Shown: positions 24,868 to 34,587 of the stretch, one piece after another
Numbering within the stretch: the stretch's first letter is position 1
Layout: each line of letters starts with the position of its first letter
Assembly (NCBI GenBank): GCA_038243635.1
Contig: JBBSQW010000009.1
Span: 62,001-126,000, forward strand
Length of the DNA: 64,000 nucleotides
Reading direction: 5' to 3'
From: Pseudopedobacter sp038243635
Lineage (GTDB): Bacteria > Bacteroidota > Bacteroidia > Sphingobacteriales > Sphingobacteriaceae
The notes under the pieces: generated by a model
Told to the model about the DNA's origin: nothing
The model's database searches: none
What the model saw: the letters and a program-made list of their open reading frames with translations, nothing else
Program-made: the position numbers and the translations under genes

Positions 24868-26577
24868 TTAAAAGTAGCTCAAAATACCGATGTGGATTTT
24901 GCCCTTCTGCAAATCTAATGGAATATTTTTCTGTTTACCAATTGAATAGCTTAAAGATGTGATTCCAATTTTGGTTTGAAAGGTGATCCCTGCCCCAACG
25001 CCTAAAGGATAATCGGTAGCTTTTTGATTGATAAAGTTTTGATAGGTATACGCTTGGTCGTAAAAAAGATTTAAATAGGAGTTTTTCTCTACAAAATACC
25101 TAAGTTCGGTAGTTTGTATGCTAAAGCTATTTACAGTGATAGATTGCTCATCAAACCCACGTAATGTTTTAAAACCACCGATACGGAAAGCTTCGTTTTC
25201 GAAGATGTTTTTACCCGTTAAAATTGCGGAGTTATTATGTAAAAAGAGTACTGCTTTTGTGCCAAGCTTTACATAATGTTTTAAATCTGCCTGAATTTTA
25301 AATTGGTGGCTTTTTGTTTTCTCGAAGAAATCTTGCGGATTAAAGTTTTGTGAGGGTGTAACTTTTCTTTGCCCTGCAGATAGTTGTAAGTTGATATCGG
25401 TTCCTTTTAAGGGAATAATTTTATTGTCTAGATTTACGTAGGCCAATGCAATGCCATAAAAAACAGAGTTAATATTGGCATTGGTAGGTATGCCCAAGGT
25501 TTGATCAGCAGACACTTGATTGCCCTTGAAGTTTTCAAGAAAAAAACTGATTTTTTTGGTAAGGCTAAAGTTATAATCAAAAGCCAGTTTGCTGTTAAGA
25601 TTTAGAAAGCTACTATCGCGTTTAAACAATTGAAAACTTGTACTAATACCCAATTGGCTTTTAAAAAGATAGGGGTAAATGAGCGCTAAGTTTAGCTCTT
25701 GAGATTGCTGAGGCAAACCTCTGTAGTTAAAATCTAAGGTCTCGCCGTTTTTTAACGCATTTTTTAGGTTTAGTTTAAAATCGCCAGTTAACTGCAATTT
25801 GCCCGTTTGAGCGTTTGGCAAAAACCCAATAATACCATCGAATTGGTTAGCATTCTGTTTATCGGCGAATAAATTAATTTTAGCACTGTTTCCACTAAAA
25901 ATAACCTCTGGCGACTTAGGCAAGCTTATGAATGAGAGATCTCGCAGTCTTTTCTCGATATTCCTGATTTTTTCTTCATTATAAAGTTCATCATTTTTTA
26001 AACCTAAATAGGAAGACAAATACGCCTGGCTTAACTTTGCAGAACCAACCATCCTTAAAGTATCTAACATTATTTTTTCGCCTTCGTTTACAAAAAGTTT
26101 TGCTTTTAAAGTTTTACCCACATCAACTAAACTATCCAGCCAAACTTGTGCAAACGGATAACCGTTGTTTTGGTAATAATTAAGTATGGCAACATAAGTT
26201 TTTTGGAGGTTACTTAATGGTGTAGGAATATTTTTTTGGAACTGGCTTCGCAAGCCTAAATCATTTATTAAGGCAGGTTGAATATTGCCGTTTTGTAATG
26301 TAATTCCATCATAAAGCGGCCCCAAATCTAGCAATGCAAAAAGTGTGTCGTTTTTTAATTGCTGACTTTGCAAATCCACATCAAAATAACCTGCAAACTG
26401 CTGCTCTCTAATTTGCTGGTGCAATCCGCGGTAAGCGCTTAAAGAATCTGAGAATTGTTGGCTTTTTGATATTTTTGATTTGGTTAAACCCTCTATTTTT
26501 AAGGTAATAGACTTATTTTGGCTTAGGCCGATTTGGGCTGAAAACAGAAATAAAATAACAAACCCAAGATGACGCAT
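24868..26577 (-). CDS. Omp85/BamA-TamA-like outer-membrane protein
   Basis: Predicted outer-membrane beta barrel of the Omp85 superfamily. A signal peptide (FVILFLFSAQIGLSQ) is followed by one or two POTRA-like repeats (residues about 115-225, including GEKIMLDTLRMVGSAKLSQAYLSSYLGLK) and a beta-barrel C-terminal half with the GGFKTLRGFDEQS segment (the RGF/VRGF motif of the barrel's loop 6 region) and an aromatic end. At 569 residues it is shorter than BamA, so it is more like a TamA/single-POTRA form. The substrate is unknown. Confidence 0.82.
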   Translation of the reverse strand: MRHLGFVILFLFSAQIGLSQNKSITLKIEGLTKSKISKSQQFSDSLSAYRGLHQQIREQQFAGYFDVDLQSQQLKNDTLFALLDLGPLYDGITLQNGNIQPALINDLGLRSQFQKNIPTPLSNLQKTYVAILNYYQNNGYPFAQVWLDSLVDVGKTLKAKLFVNEGEKIMLDTLRMVGSAKLSQAYLSSYLGLKNDELYNEEKIRNIEKRLRDLSFISLPKSPEVIFSGNSAKINLFADKQNANQFDGIIGFLPNAQTGKLQLTGDFKLNLKNALKNGETLDFNYRGLPQQSQELNLALIYPYLFKSQLGISTSFQLFKRDSSFLNLNSKLAFDYNFSLTKKISFFLENFKGNQVSADQTLGIPTNANINSVFYGIALAYVNLDNKIIPLKGTDINLQLSAGQRKVTPSQNFNPQDFFEKTKSHQFKIQADLKHYVKLGTKAVLFLHNNSAILTGKNIFENEAFRIGGFKTLRGFDEQSITVNSFSIQTTELRYFVEKNSYLNLFYDQAYTYQNFINQKATDYPLGVGAGITFQTKIGITSLSYSIGKQKNIPLDLQKGKIHIGILSYF

Positions 26578-26966
26578 TTAGTTGATAAACGGTTTAATCA
26601 CAAAATTAGCTTTATAAGTTTAAAATATCAGATTATACCCACTCAATTTTCCTAATCAAAAGAACAGATTTATTGTATTTCCAATTTTTTACTTAAAAAA
26701 TGATTGATATTTGTGATTCGTATGCATCCCTATAGCTACCATTAGGTTTTTCCTTCAAGGCAAATGTCATTACTTAAATATTTTTCTCTGCTTTCCTTTC
26801 TTTCTAGGTGCGAGACACCTCAGTAGTAAAGTCTGAATATCGAATTTTATACCTATTTGTGAGATGTTTCAAATCGTTTAACATGACTAAAGGCTTTAAC
26901 TCTATTATAAGGAAGAAACCAAAAGTTTTACTAAATTTATTGGTGGTTAACTAACAAGATTACGAT
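26578..26966. other. Intergenic region with a dispersed repeat copy
   Basis: No gene supported. Positions 26811-26840 match 34709-34738 at 25 of 30 bases (both contain ACCTCAGTA), indicating a dispersed repeat. Upstream regions of the minus-strand Omp85 operon and of the plus-strand small ORF must lie here. Confidence 0.5.
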
Positions 26967-27101
26967 ATGGACAACGCAACAGTAATCATTCTAAGCTTTT
27001 TTATAACTTACAATATTATTGTATTAAGTCATTTTTTGTACAAAAGATTTTACCTTAAAAAAAAGATATCGTTTTTTAAAGGTTTACAATTCTGGTTTTA
27101 A
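26967..27101 (+). CDS. Possible 44-residue membrane peptide
   Basis: A short frame starting at an ATG encodes MDNATVIILSFFITYNIIVL followed by a lysine-rich tail (YKRFYLKKKISFFKGLQFWF). It would have one membrane helix with a positively charged cytoplasmic end. No relative is recognised. The A-rich leader just upstream is normal for this genome. It may be a real small protein or chance; it fills part of an otherwise empty 700-base gap. Confidence 0.35.
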   Translation: MDNATVIILSFFITYNIIVLSHFLYKRFYLKKKISFFKGLQFWF

Positions 27102-27281
27102 AACGCCGTCGAATCTGGCTGTTACTCATTTAAATTGCAGTTGAGATGCATTAAATTCTCCAACCTAAAATCTCACAACTGTTATTAGAGCTTATAATAA
27201 TTCTCAGCTTCTTTGTTGTTTAGGCATCTCATTTGCATGTTTTTTATTGAAAAATTTATTCACCATCTAAAATCAAGGAAA

Positions 27282-27818
27282 ATGAAAAGAATATCTGACG
27301 CAATGGAGGATTTGTTGAACAAACAAATGACTCGCGAAGCGTACCAAGCACAAGTTTACCTTTCTTACGGCGCATGGGCCGAATCGCATAGTTTTCAAGG
27401 TGTGGCCACGTTTTTATACGGGCACATGCAAGAAGAACGAGAACACATGTTTAAAATATTGAAATACATTTTAGACCGTGGCGGAAAAGTTGAAGTGGAA
27501 TCTATTAAAGCAGCACCAGTGCATCCAAAAGATTTGGGTGAGTGTTTGAATAACATCATGAATCATGAAGTGCAAAACTCTAAAGAGATTGATAAAATTG
27601 TTAAACTAGCACACGAGGAAAGCGACTGGGCAACTTTCAACTTTGGTCAGTGGTTTGTGAAAGAGCAGATTGAAGAGGAAACGTTGATTAATGATGTAAT
27701 TGACAAATACAATTTAGCATCTAACAAAATTGATGGTAACCACAACCTTTATGATTTAGATAAAGATTTAGCAACAGCACCCCAGGAAGCTACCACACCA
27801 AGGGAAGAAACCATATAG
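27282..27818 (+). CDS. Ferritin
   Basis: Iron storage protein forming a 24-subunit shell that oxidises and stores iron. Ferroxidase residues are visible: E19 in TREAYQAQVYLSY, and E52 with H55 in the EEREHMFKIL segment; a later glutamate lies in FVKEQIEEETLI. The ATG at 27282 was chosen because it gives the family start MKRISDAMEDLLNKQM and is preceded by AAGGAA; a longer frame from 27213 adds an unrelated leader. It is 178 residues, with a somewhat long polar tail. The SDR gene follows after 23 bases. Confidence 0.93.
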   Translation: MKRISDAMEDLLNKQMTREAYQAQVYLSYGAWAESHSFQGVATFLYGHMQEEREHMFKILKYILDRGGKVEVESIKAAPVHPKDLGECLNNIMNHEVQNSKEIDKIVKLAHEESDWATFNFGQWFVKEQIEEETLINDVIDKYNLASNKIDGNHNLYDLDKDLATAPQEATTPREETI

Positions 27819-27841
27819 ACACAGATTTAAAACAATTTGGG

Positions 27842-28618
27842 ATGACAGAATTTTCGGGATTATTTAATTTAAGCGGAAAAAACGCCATCGTTACTGGTGG
27901 TGCAAACGGAATAGGAAAAGCCAGTGCAATTATGCTTGCAAAAGCAGGAGCAAATATTGTGATTGCTGATTTTAAATTGGAAGATGCCGAAAAAACCGCA
28001 TTTGAAATAAGCGCTTTGGGCGTTAAAGCAATTGCCGTTTCTTGTAACGTTTTAGTAGATGAAGACTTGGTGAATGTAGTAGATACAACCCTAAAAGAGT
28101 TAGGTAGTATTGAGATTTTAATAAACAATGCAGGTGGTGGCGGTGGCGGAAGTGAAAATCCTTTCAAAATTACAGTAGAGGATTTTAAACGCGACTTTGA
28201 ACTAAATGTATTTAGCGCTTGGCGCTTATGTCAGCTATGCGTTCCGCACATGAAAAAATCTGGTTATGGATCTATTGTGATTACCACTTCTATGGCGAGC
28301 ATCAACAAAAGCAAAAACATGAGCGGTTACGCAGCTTCCAAAGCTTCGGTTAACCACATGGCAGCTAACTTAGCGCATGACTTTGGTCCAGAAGTGAGAA
28401 TTAATGCGGTAGGGCCAGGCGCTACCAGAACTGCAGCTTTGGAGACCGTTTTAACTCCCGAAATTGAAGAAAAAATGTTAGCGCATACTCCAATCAAACG
28501 TTTGGGTACTGCAGATGATATTGCAGGTGCAATTCTATACTTTGCGTCACCAGTATCTGAATGGGTAAGCGGACAAACGCTGTTTGTAAATGGCGGAGGC
28601 GAGCAAACGTTAGACTAA
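27842..28618 (+). CDS. Short-chain dehydrogenase/reductase (SDR), classical
   Basis: Predicted NAD(P)-dependent oxidoreductase. The nucleotide-binding motif TGGANGIG (residues about 18-25), the NNAGGGGGG segment, the catalytic serine in VITTSMAS and YAASKAS (Tyr-x-x-x-Lys) are all present. The C-terminal VSEWVSGQTLFVNGG is typical of the 7-alpha-hydroxysteroid/glucose dehydrogenase-like group; the substrate cannot be told. The unusually long glycine run after NNAG is notable. It may be co-transcribed with ferritin. A terminator follows. Confidence 0.88.
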   Translation: MTEFSGLFNLSGKNAIVTGGANGIGKASAIMLAKAGANIVIADFKLEDAEKTAFEISALGVKAIAVSCNVLVDEDLVNVVDTTLKELGSIEILINNAGGGGGGSENPFKITVEDFKRDFELNVFSAWRLCQLCVPHMKKSGYGSIVITTSMASINKSKNMSGYAASKASVNHMAANLAHDFGPEVRINAVGPGATRTAALETVLTPEIEEKMLAHTPIKRLGTADDIAGAILYFASPVSEWVSGQTLFVNGGGEQTLD

Positions 28619-28649
28619 ATCCATACCTATTTATAGGTAGTTTACCTAC

Positions 28650-28679
28650 AGACCGTCATTTTTTGAGGGTCTTTTTTTT
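28650..28679 (+). terminator. Terminator after the ferritin-SDR pair
   Basis: AGACCGTCA (28650-28658) pairs with TGAGGGTCT (28664-28672) with one mismatch, followed by a T run to 28679. Confidence 0.75.
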
Positions 28680-28720
28680 GCGATATGCTCTGGCATTCAT
28701 ATTGATAAAAAACCAAAAAA

Positions 28721-28761
28721 ATGGTTAACAGAAACTTTTAAGAAAAGTCACTGTTAACCAT
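28721..28761. repeat. 41-base nested palindrome upstream of the RND efflux operon
   Basis: ATGGTTAACAG (28721-28731) and CTGTTAACCAT (28751-28761) are perfect inverted repeats. Between them, ACTTTT and AAAAGT (28734-28748) form a second, inner inverted repeat. The structure lies 120 bases upstream of the efflux adaptor gene and has no following T run in either direction, so it is a better candidate for an operator or structured leader than for a terminator. The regulator is unknown; no TetR- or MarR-type gene is adjacent. Confidence 0.7.
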
Positions 28762-28799
28762 ATATACTTTAACGTGACATTTTCTTTTAATAGTTAACG

Positions 28800-28807
28800 T
28801 AGGTTTG
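28800..28807 (+). promoter_or_regulatory. Putative -7 promoter element of the RND operon (TAGGTTTG)
   Basis: Matches TAnnTTTG, 76 bases before the adaptor gene start, and lies 38 bases downstream of the 41-base palindrome. No good -33 TTTG is seen at the usual spacing. Confidence 0.45.
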
Positions 28808-28883
28808 CAACCTTCTGAACAGTTCTGGCTAAGATCTTTAGTCGTTCGAAAGAAAATTGAAGCATTTTATTTAGAAATAATCT

Positions 28884-30011
28884 ATGAAATCAATCCTCAA
28901 ATTTAGTCTACCAGCGGTAGCCGCGTTATTAATCACCGCATGTGGCGATAGTAAATCTGGCGGACAAAATAATGCTGCACCACAAGCACTTTCGTTACCA
29001 GTAATTGAAGTACCAACAAAAACGGTAACTGCTTATACCACTTACCCAACAAATATTGAAGGGATGGTTAATAGTGAAGTAAGAGCTAAAGTTGGCGGAT
29101 ATATAACCGATGTATTGGTTGATGAAGGCCAGAAAGTAAGCAAAGGACAAGTACTTTTTAGGATAGAAACTCAATCTTTAACGCAAGACGCGGCGGCTGC
29201 GAAAGCAAATGTTAACGCTGCACAGGTGGAAGTGGATAAGTTAAAACCTTTGGTTGCAAAAAACATCATCAGTTCTGTACAATTGGCTACTGCAAACGCA
29301 AAATTACAACAAGCAAAAAGCGGCTACAATAGCATTGCGGCAAATATTGGTTACGGTACAATTAAAAGTCCGGTTAACGGATATGTTGGCTCCATTAAAT
29401 TGCGTAAAGGTTCTTTGGTTAGTCCATCAGATCAAGAGCCGCTAACTACAGTTTCAGAAATCAATAATGTTTACGCTTATTTTTCCATGAATGAGAAGGA
29501 ATATTTAGATTTTTTACAGGAGACCAGTGGCGAATCAAAAACTCAGAAAATCAAAAACTTCCCAAATGTGATCCTTGTATTAGCGAACGGAGCAGAATAT
29601 CCTGAAAAAGGAAAGATTGAAACTATTAATTCTCAAATTAATCCGAATACAGGAACCGTTTCGTTTAGAGCTTTGTTCAGCAACAAAAATGGTTTACTGA
29701 ATAATGGAAATAGTGGAATTATAAAAGTGCCTACCGTTTATAAAGATGCCATTGTTATTCCGCAGGAATCTACTTACGAACAACAAGAAAAAACATTCGT
29801 TTACAAACTTTCTAAAGATACCACGGCTGTTGCAAGCGCTATCGAAATTAAAGCCAGTACTGGGAATGTTTACGTAATAGCTTCGGGTGTTAAAAACGGA
29901 GAAAACATTGTAGCAAAGGGAGTTAATAAAGTTCGCGAAGGTGTAAAAATAAAACCTCAGCCAATTGCTTTCGATAGTATTGCACAACCCATCGTAAAAG
30001 AGTTCAAATAA
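28884..30011 (+). CDS. RND efflux periplasmic adaptor lipoprotein
   Basis: Membrane fusion protein of a tripartite efflux pump, bridging inner-membrane pump and outer-membrane channel. It has a lipoprotein signal with lipobox LLITACG (C20). The biotinyl-lipoyl-like half VRAKVGGYITDVLVDEG-like segment is at residues 67-83 and the matching half near YGTIKSPVNGYVGSI; an alpha-hairpin of about 45 residues (AAKANVNAAQVEVDKLK) lies between. The 375 residues fit the MexA/AcrA family. First gene of a three-gene operon; the pump gene follows after 21 bases. Confidence 0.94.
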   Translation: MKSILKFSLPAVAALLITACGDSKSGGQNNAAPQALSLPVIEVPTKTVTAYTTYPTNIEGMVNSEVRAKVGGYITDVLVDEGQKVSKGQVLFRIETQSLTQDAAAAKANVNAAQVEVDKLKPLVAKNIISSVQLATANAKLQQAKSGYNSIAANIGYGTIKSPVNGYVGSIKLRKGSLVSPSDQEPLTTVSEINNVYAYFSMNEKEYLDFLQETSGESKTQKIKNFPNVILVLANGAEYPEKGKIETINSQINPNTGTVSFRALFSNKNGLLNNGNSGIIKVPTVYKDAIVIPQESTYEQQEKTFVYKLSKDTTAVASAIEIKASTGNVYVIASGVKNGENIVAKGVNKVREGVKIKPQPIAFDSIAQPIVKEFK

Positions 30012-30032
30012 TAATTCCTAAAAAAGGACACA

Positions 30033-33000
30033 ATGCTAAAAACATTTATTACACGGCCGGTACTCTCGGCCGTTATATCCATCATTATTTTAATATTAGG
30101 CGTACTGGGTTTAAGTTCGCTTTCCGTAACGCAATATCCAGATATTGCACCACCAACTATTCAAGTTTCAGCGACTTACCCGGGTGCTTCGGCAGCAACA
30201 ATTTTAGAGAGCGTAATTGTACCTATTGAAGAGCAGATTAATGGCGTGGAGGGGATGACTTACATTACCTCTAGCGCAACCAACAATGGAACTGCGTCTA
30301 TCACTGTTTATTTTGATCAAAACGTAGATCCAGATATTGCCGCTGTAAACGTACAAAACCGTGTCGCCAGAGCAACTCCCCTACTTCCGCAAGCTGTAAA
30401 ACAAACAGGTGTACTTACGCAAAAGCAACAAACTAGTGCTTTAATGTTCTTGAGTTTTTATAGCACATCCAAAGAATACAACGACGTTTTTCTACAGAAT
30501 TATTTAAAGATAAATGTTGTTCCAGCTTTTCAAAGGGTAAATGGTGTTGGGGATGTTAACGTTTTTGGAAGTAAGGATTATGCCATGCGAGTTTGGTTAC
30601 AACCAGATAAAATGGCTTCCTACGGTATTGCTCCGTCTGATGTTTCTGCAGCGCTAAATGAACAGAGTCAGGAAGCAGCAGCTGGAACAATTGGTGAAAA
30701 TAATGGCGAAGCTTTTTCTTATGTAATCACCTATGATGGTCGCTACAGCACCCAAGAGCAATATGAAAACATCGTTTTAAAAGCTTTAGGAAATGGACAG
30801 TTTTTGCGATTGAAAGATGTGGCGAAAATTGAATTGGATGCACAGTCTTATTCTTCGAGTTCTAAAACAGACGGAAATCCAAGTATTGCGATGGCTGTTT
30901 ACCAAACCAAAGGGTCAGATGCACAACAAATCATCAACGATATTAAGGCTGAGCTAGAATTAGTAAAAAAAGATTTGCCACCCGGAGTAGAAGTAATGAT
31001 TCCGTACGATACCAACGAATTTTTAGATGCATCTGTTAAAAAGGTAGTAACTACTCTTATAGAAGCGTTCATTTTGGTATTTATTGTGGTATTTATTTTC
31101 CTTCAGGATTTTAGGTCGACATTAATTCCAGCGATAGCCGTTCCAGTATCTATTATCGGTACGTTTTTCTTTCTAAATTTATTTGGTTACTCTATCAATT
31201 TATTAACGCTTTTTGCTTTGGTATTGGCCATCGGAATTGTGGTGGATGATGCAATTGTCGTCGTAGAAGCTGTACACGCAAAAATAGATAAAGGCGCAAA
31301 AGATGTGCAGAAAGCTTCCATTGAGGCCATGAGTGAAATTTCGGGTGCAATTGTTTCCATCACTTTGGTAATGGCCGCGGTATTTGTTCCTGTGACGTTT
31401 ATCACCGGACCAACCGGTGTATTTTACGAACAGTTTGGCGTAACCTTAATTGTAGCAATTTTAATATCCGCAGTTAACGCACTTACCCTGAGCCCCGCTT
31501 TATGTGCAATCTTTCTAAAACCTCACAAACCAGAGGAGCATGAAAAGAAGAACTTTTTACAGCGTTTCTACGCGGCGTTTAATAGAGGGTTTGAAGCTAC
31601 CACTAATCGTTACGGCAGATCTTTAGGTTTTTTATATAAGCATAAATGGATTACTGGGGTTATTATTTTAGGAGCCGTTGCCGGGATTTTATACGCTGAT
31701 GCTACAACAAAAAGTGGTTTTGTGCCAGATGAAGATAGAGGTTTGCTTTTTATCAACACGGAACTGCCACCGGGTGCTTCCATTGACCGTACTGCTGAAG
31801 TTAACAGACAGCTTTATGCAAAATTAAAAGATGTTCCTGGAATTGCAGGTATTACAACCATCAACGGAATAAGTTTGATTAGTGGCGCTGGAAGTAATTA
31901 TGGTTTGGGTTTTATCAAACTAAAAAACTGGAGCGAAAGAAAATCTGATGACCAATCTGTAAAAGCCATTACCGGGAAACTTTTCGGGATAGCATCTACC
32001 ATTCCAGAAGCGAATATTATCTTTTTTGCACCACCAAGTATTCCTGGTTTTGGAAACTCTGCAGGTGTAGAAATGAACTTATTGGATAAATCTGGTGGAA
32101 ACTTTAAAGATTTAGATAAAGTGAATCAAGAATTCATCGGAAATTTGAGCAAACGACCAGAGTTTCAATATGCGCAATCCTCTTTCAGCACAAAATATCC
32201 TCAATATAAACTGGATATTAATGTAGAATTGGCTAAAGAAAACGGCGTAACAATCAACAGTATCTTTAATACTTTACAAGGATATATTGGCGGAATATAC
32301 GCCGCCGATTTCTCTAGGTTTGGAAAACAATACCGTGTTTATATGCAGGCACAACCAGAAAGCAGAGCCGTTGAGCAGGATTTAGGAAGCATGTATGTAA
32401 AAACTAAAAGTGGCGAAATGGCTCCAATTACACAGTTTATTAGTTTGGAACGCGTTTTTGGACCACAATCGGTTACTCGTTTTAACCTTTTTAACTCTAC
32501 GAAAGTAACTGGAGCTGTTAATCCTGGTTACAGTTCTGGAGATGCAATTGCAGCTGTTAATGAAGTTGCCGAAACACTGCCCAAAAACTTCAGCATTGCT
32601 TATTCCGGATTAACCAGAGAAGAGCAAAATGCAGGAGGACAAACCACGACCATTCTAATATTAGTAATTGTGTTTGTGTATTTTATTTTAAGTGCGCAGT
32701 ACGAGAGTTTCCTGCTGCCGTTCTCGGTACTATTTTCTTTACCGCTAGGAATCTTTGGTGCTTATATCAGCGTGAAATTGATGGGCTTAGAAAATAATAT
32801 TTATTTCCAAATTGCCTTAATTATGCTGATTGGTTTGCTAGCCAAAAACGCAATTTTAATTGTGGAATTTGCCATTCAAAGGCGTAAGCATGGTGAATCT
32901 ATTTTGGATGCCGCCATTGATGGTGCAAAAGCTAGGTTACGTCCAATTCTGATGACTTCGTTTGCTTTTATCTTTGGTTTAACGCCGCTAGTTTTAGCCA

Positions 33001-33185
33001 GCGGAGTTGGTGCAGAAGGAAACAGAGCGATTGGAACTGGTGCGGTTGGTGGGTTATTAATCGGAACTTTGATGGGTATCTTTGTAATCCCAATATTGTT
33101 TATGTTATTCCAATGGCTACAAGAAAAAGTTAAAAAACCAGTTTTCGATAATCAATCTCAACAAGCAACAAACGAAAACCTTTAA
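30033..33185 (+). CDS. RND efflux pump, HAE1 (AcrB/MexB) type
   Basis: Inner-membrane proton-driven drug/hydrophobe exporter. It has the family N-terminus FITRPVLSAVISIIILILG, two halves each with a periplasmic porter domain, and twelve membrane helices. The proton-relay aspartates lie in IGIVVDDAIVVVEA, and the second-half lysine is in GLLAKNAILIVEFA. At 1050 residues it matches AcrB. The outer-membrane factor gene begins 1 base after its stop. Substrates cannot be read from sequence. Confidence 0.96.
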   Translation: MLKTFITRPVLSAVISIIILILGVLGLSSLSVTQYPDIAPPTIQVSATYPGASAATILESVIVPIEEQINGVEGMTYITSSATNNGTASITVYFDQNVDPDIAAVNVQNRVARATPLLPQAVKQTGVLTQKQQTSALMFLSFYSTSKEYNDVFLQNYLKINVVPAFQRVNGVGDVNVFGSKDYAMRVWLQPDKMASYGIAPSDVSAALNEQSQEAAAGTIGENNGEAFSYVITYDGRYSTQEQYENIVLKALGNGQFLRLKDVAKIELDAQSYSSSSKTDGNPSIAMAVYQTKGSDAQQIINDIKAELELVKKDLPPGVEVMIPYDTNEFLDASVKKVVTTLIEAFILVFIVVFIFLQDFRSTLIPAIAVPVSIIGTFFFLNLFGYSINLLTLFALVLAIGIVVDDAIVVVEAVHAKIDKGAKDVQKASIEAMSEISGAIVSITLVMAAVFVPVTFITGPTGVFYEQFGVTLIVAILISAVNALTLSPALCAIFLKPHKPEEHEKKNFLQRFYAAFNRGFEATTNRYGRSLGFLYKHKWITGVIILGAVAGILYADATTKSGFVPDEDRGLLFINTELPPGASIDRTAEVNRQLYAKLKDVPGIAGITTINGISLISGAGSNYGLGFIKLKNWSERKSDDQSVKAITGKLFGIASTIPEANIIFFAPPSIPGFGNSAGVEMNLLDKSGGNFKDLDKVNQEFIGNLSKRPEFQYAQSSFSTKYPQYKLDINVELAKENGVTINSIFNTLQGYIGGIYAADFSRFGKQYRVYMQAQPESRAVEQDLGSMYVKTKSGEMAPITQFISLERVFGPQSVTRFNLFNSTKVTGAVNPGYSSGDAIAAVNEVAETLPKNFSIAYSGLTREEQNAGGQTTTILILVIVFVYFILSAQYESFLLPFSVLFSLPLGIFGAYISVKLMGLENNIYFQIALIMLIGLLAKNAILIVEFAIQRRKHGESILDAAIDGAKARLRPILMTSFAFIFGLTPLVLASGVGAEGNRAIGTGAVGGLLIGTLMGIFVIPILFMLFQWLQEKVKKPVFDNQSQQATNENL

Positions 33186-33186
33186 G

Positions 33187-34587
33187 ATGAAAAAATTAAG
33201 TTTTATAAAAATAGCCTTTTTTGCTTTCGCGATATTCACATTGCAGTCTTGCTTTGTGGCAAAAGATTATAAGCGTCCAGATATTAGTGTTGCAGACAGT
33301 TACCGAACAGATAAAATCTCAGACGATACGCTAAGCATGGCCAACGTTTCTTGGCGGCTGCTGTTTACAGATTCTGTACTCACGAAATACATTGAAAAGG
33401 GACTGTTAAACAATAACGATATACGGATTGCTATCCAACAGATTGTAGCAGCTGAAGCTTATATGAAGCAAGGTAAAGCTGGTTATTTCCCTAGCTTATC
33501 TGCTAATGCGCAATACAGTTATCAAAGACCATCTAAGAATAGTCCAGTTGGCGCCATGGTAAATGGTGCTATAAATCAATATGATTTATCTGGTGCACTT
33601 TCTTGGGAAGCTGACATTTGGGGCAAAATTAGAAGTAATGATTTAGCCACCCAAGCTTCTTACTTACAGACCTTGGCTGCTCACAAAGCAGTAAAAACAA
33701 GACTCATAGCCAATATCGCTTCAGTATATTTCGATTTATTAGCTTTAGACGAGCAAATTGCAGTCACTAAAAACACCATTAACACTCGTGAAAACAGCTT
33801 AGAAACTACGAAAGCTTTAAAAGATGCTGGTCAAGTTACAGAAGTTGGTGTTCAACAAACTGATGCCCAACTTTACACTGCAAAAGCAATATTGTTAGAC
33901 CTTAAAAAACAAAGTCGCATTTTGGAAAACTCCTTCGCCATTTTATTGGGAGAGGATCCAAAATCATTCAATCGTACAACTTTAAAAGCTCAAGTAATTG
34001 ATGTTGCTTTAACTACTGGAGTGCCATCGCAATTATTGAGCAACCGCCCAGATGTAGTAGCTGCGGAATATAGTTTGAGGAATGCTTTTGAATTGAGCAA
34101 TGTTGCCAAAAGCAATTTTTACCCTTCGCTAACTATTTCTGCAAACGGTGGTTTACAAAGCTTACAGTTAGACCAACTTTTTAATGCGAACTCACTTTTT
34201 GCAACAGCAGTTGCAGGTTTGGCACAACCGATATTCAACAAAAGAAGGATCAGAACGCAATATGAAGTCTCACTTGCTTCGCAAGAACAGGCAAGGTTAC
34301 GATTTAAACAGACCATGTTGCTTGCAAGTAAAGAAGTTTCTGATGCTATGTATAGCTACGAAATAGCCAGCGAAAAAATCGAAATTAAGCAGCAAGAGTT
34401 CAATGCTTATAATTTGGCTACGCAATATTCAGAAGAATTATTGACAAACGGTTTAGCTAATTATTTAGAAGTATTAAGAGCTAGAGAAAATGCCTTAAAC
34501 TCTAGTCTGGATGTGATTAGTGCTAAAAACAGCAAGTTGCAATCTGTTGTTGATTTATATGAGGCGCTTGGTGGAGGTTGGAAGTAA
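33187..34587 (+). CDS. RND efflux outer-membrane factor (NodT/OprM type lipoprotein)
   Basis: Outer-membrane channel of the efflux pump. Signal peptide with lipobox TLQSC (C22), then KDYKRPDISV and the duplicated OEP domain (residues about 60-255 and 275-465), including LSWEADIWGKIRSNDLATQASYL-type and LLSNRPDVVAAEY segments typical of OprM. It directly follows the pump gene, completing the tripartite set. It is 466 residues, normal. Confidence 0.95.
   Translation: MKKLSFIKIAFFAFAIFTLQSCFVAKDYKRPDISVADSYRTDKISDDTLSMANVSWRLLFTDSVLTKYIEKGLLNNNDIRIAIQQIVAAEAYMKQGKAGYFPSLSANAQYSYQRPSKNSPVGAMVNGAINQYDLSGALSWEADIWGKIRSNDLATQASYLQTLAAHKAVKTRLIANIASVYFDLLALDEQIAVTKNTINTRENSLETTKALKDAGQVTEVGVQQTDAQLYTAKAILLDLKKQSRILENSFAILLGEDPKSFNRTTLKAQVIDVALTTGVPSQLLSNRPDVVAAEYSLRNAFELSNVAKSNFYPSLTISANGGLQSLQLDQLFNANSLFATAVAGLAQPIFNKRRIRTQYEVSLASQEQARLRFKQTMLLASKEVSDAMYSYEIASEKIEIKQQEFNAYNLATQYSEELLTNGLANYLEVLRARENALNSSLDVISAKNSKLQSVVDLYEALGGGWK

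Noticed and set aside
28721..28761. Palindrome as a terminator of the preceding SDR gene
   Set aside because: A better terminator with a T run lies at 28650-28679, and this palindrome has no T run on either side.
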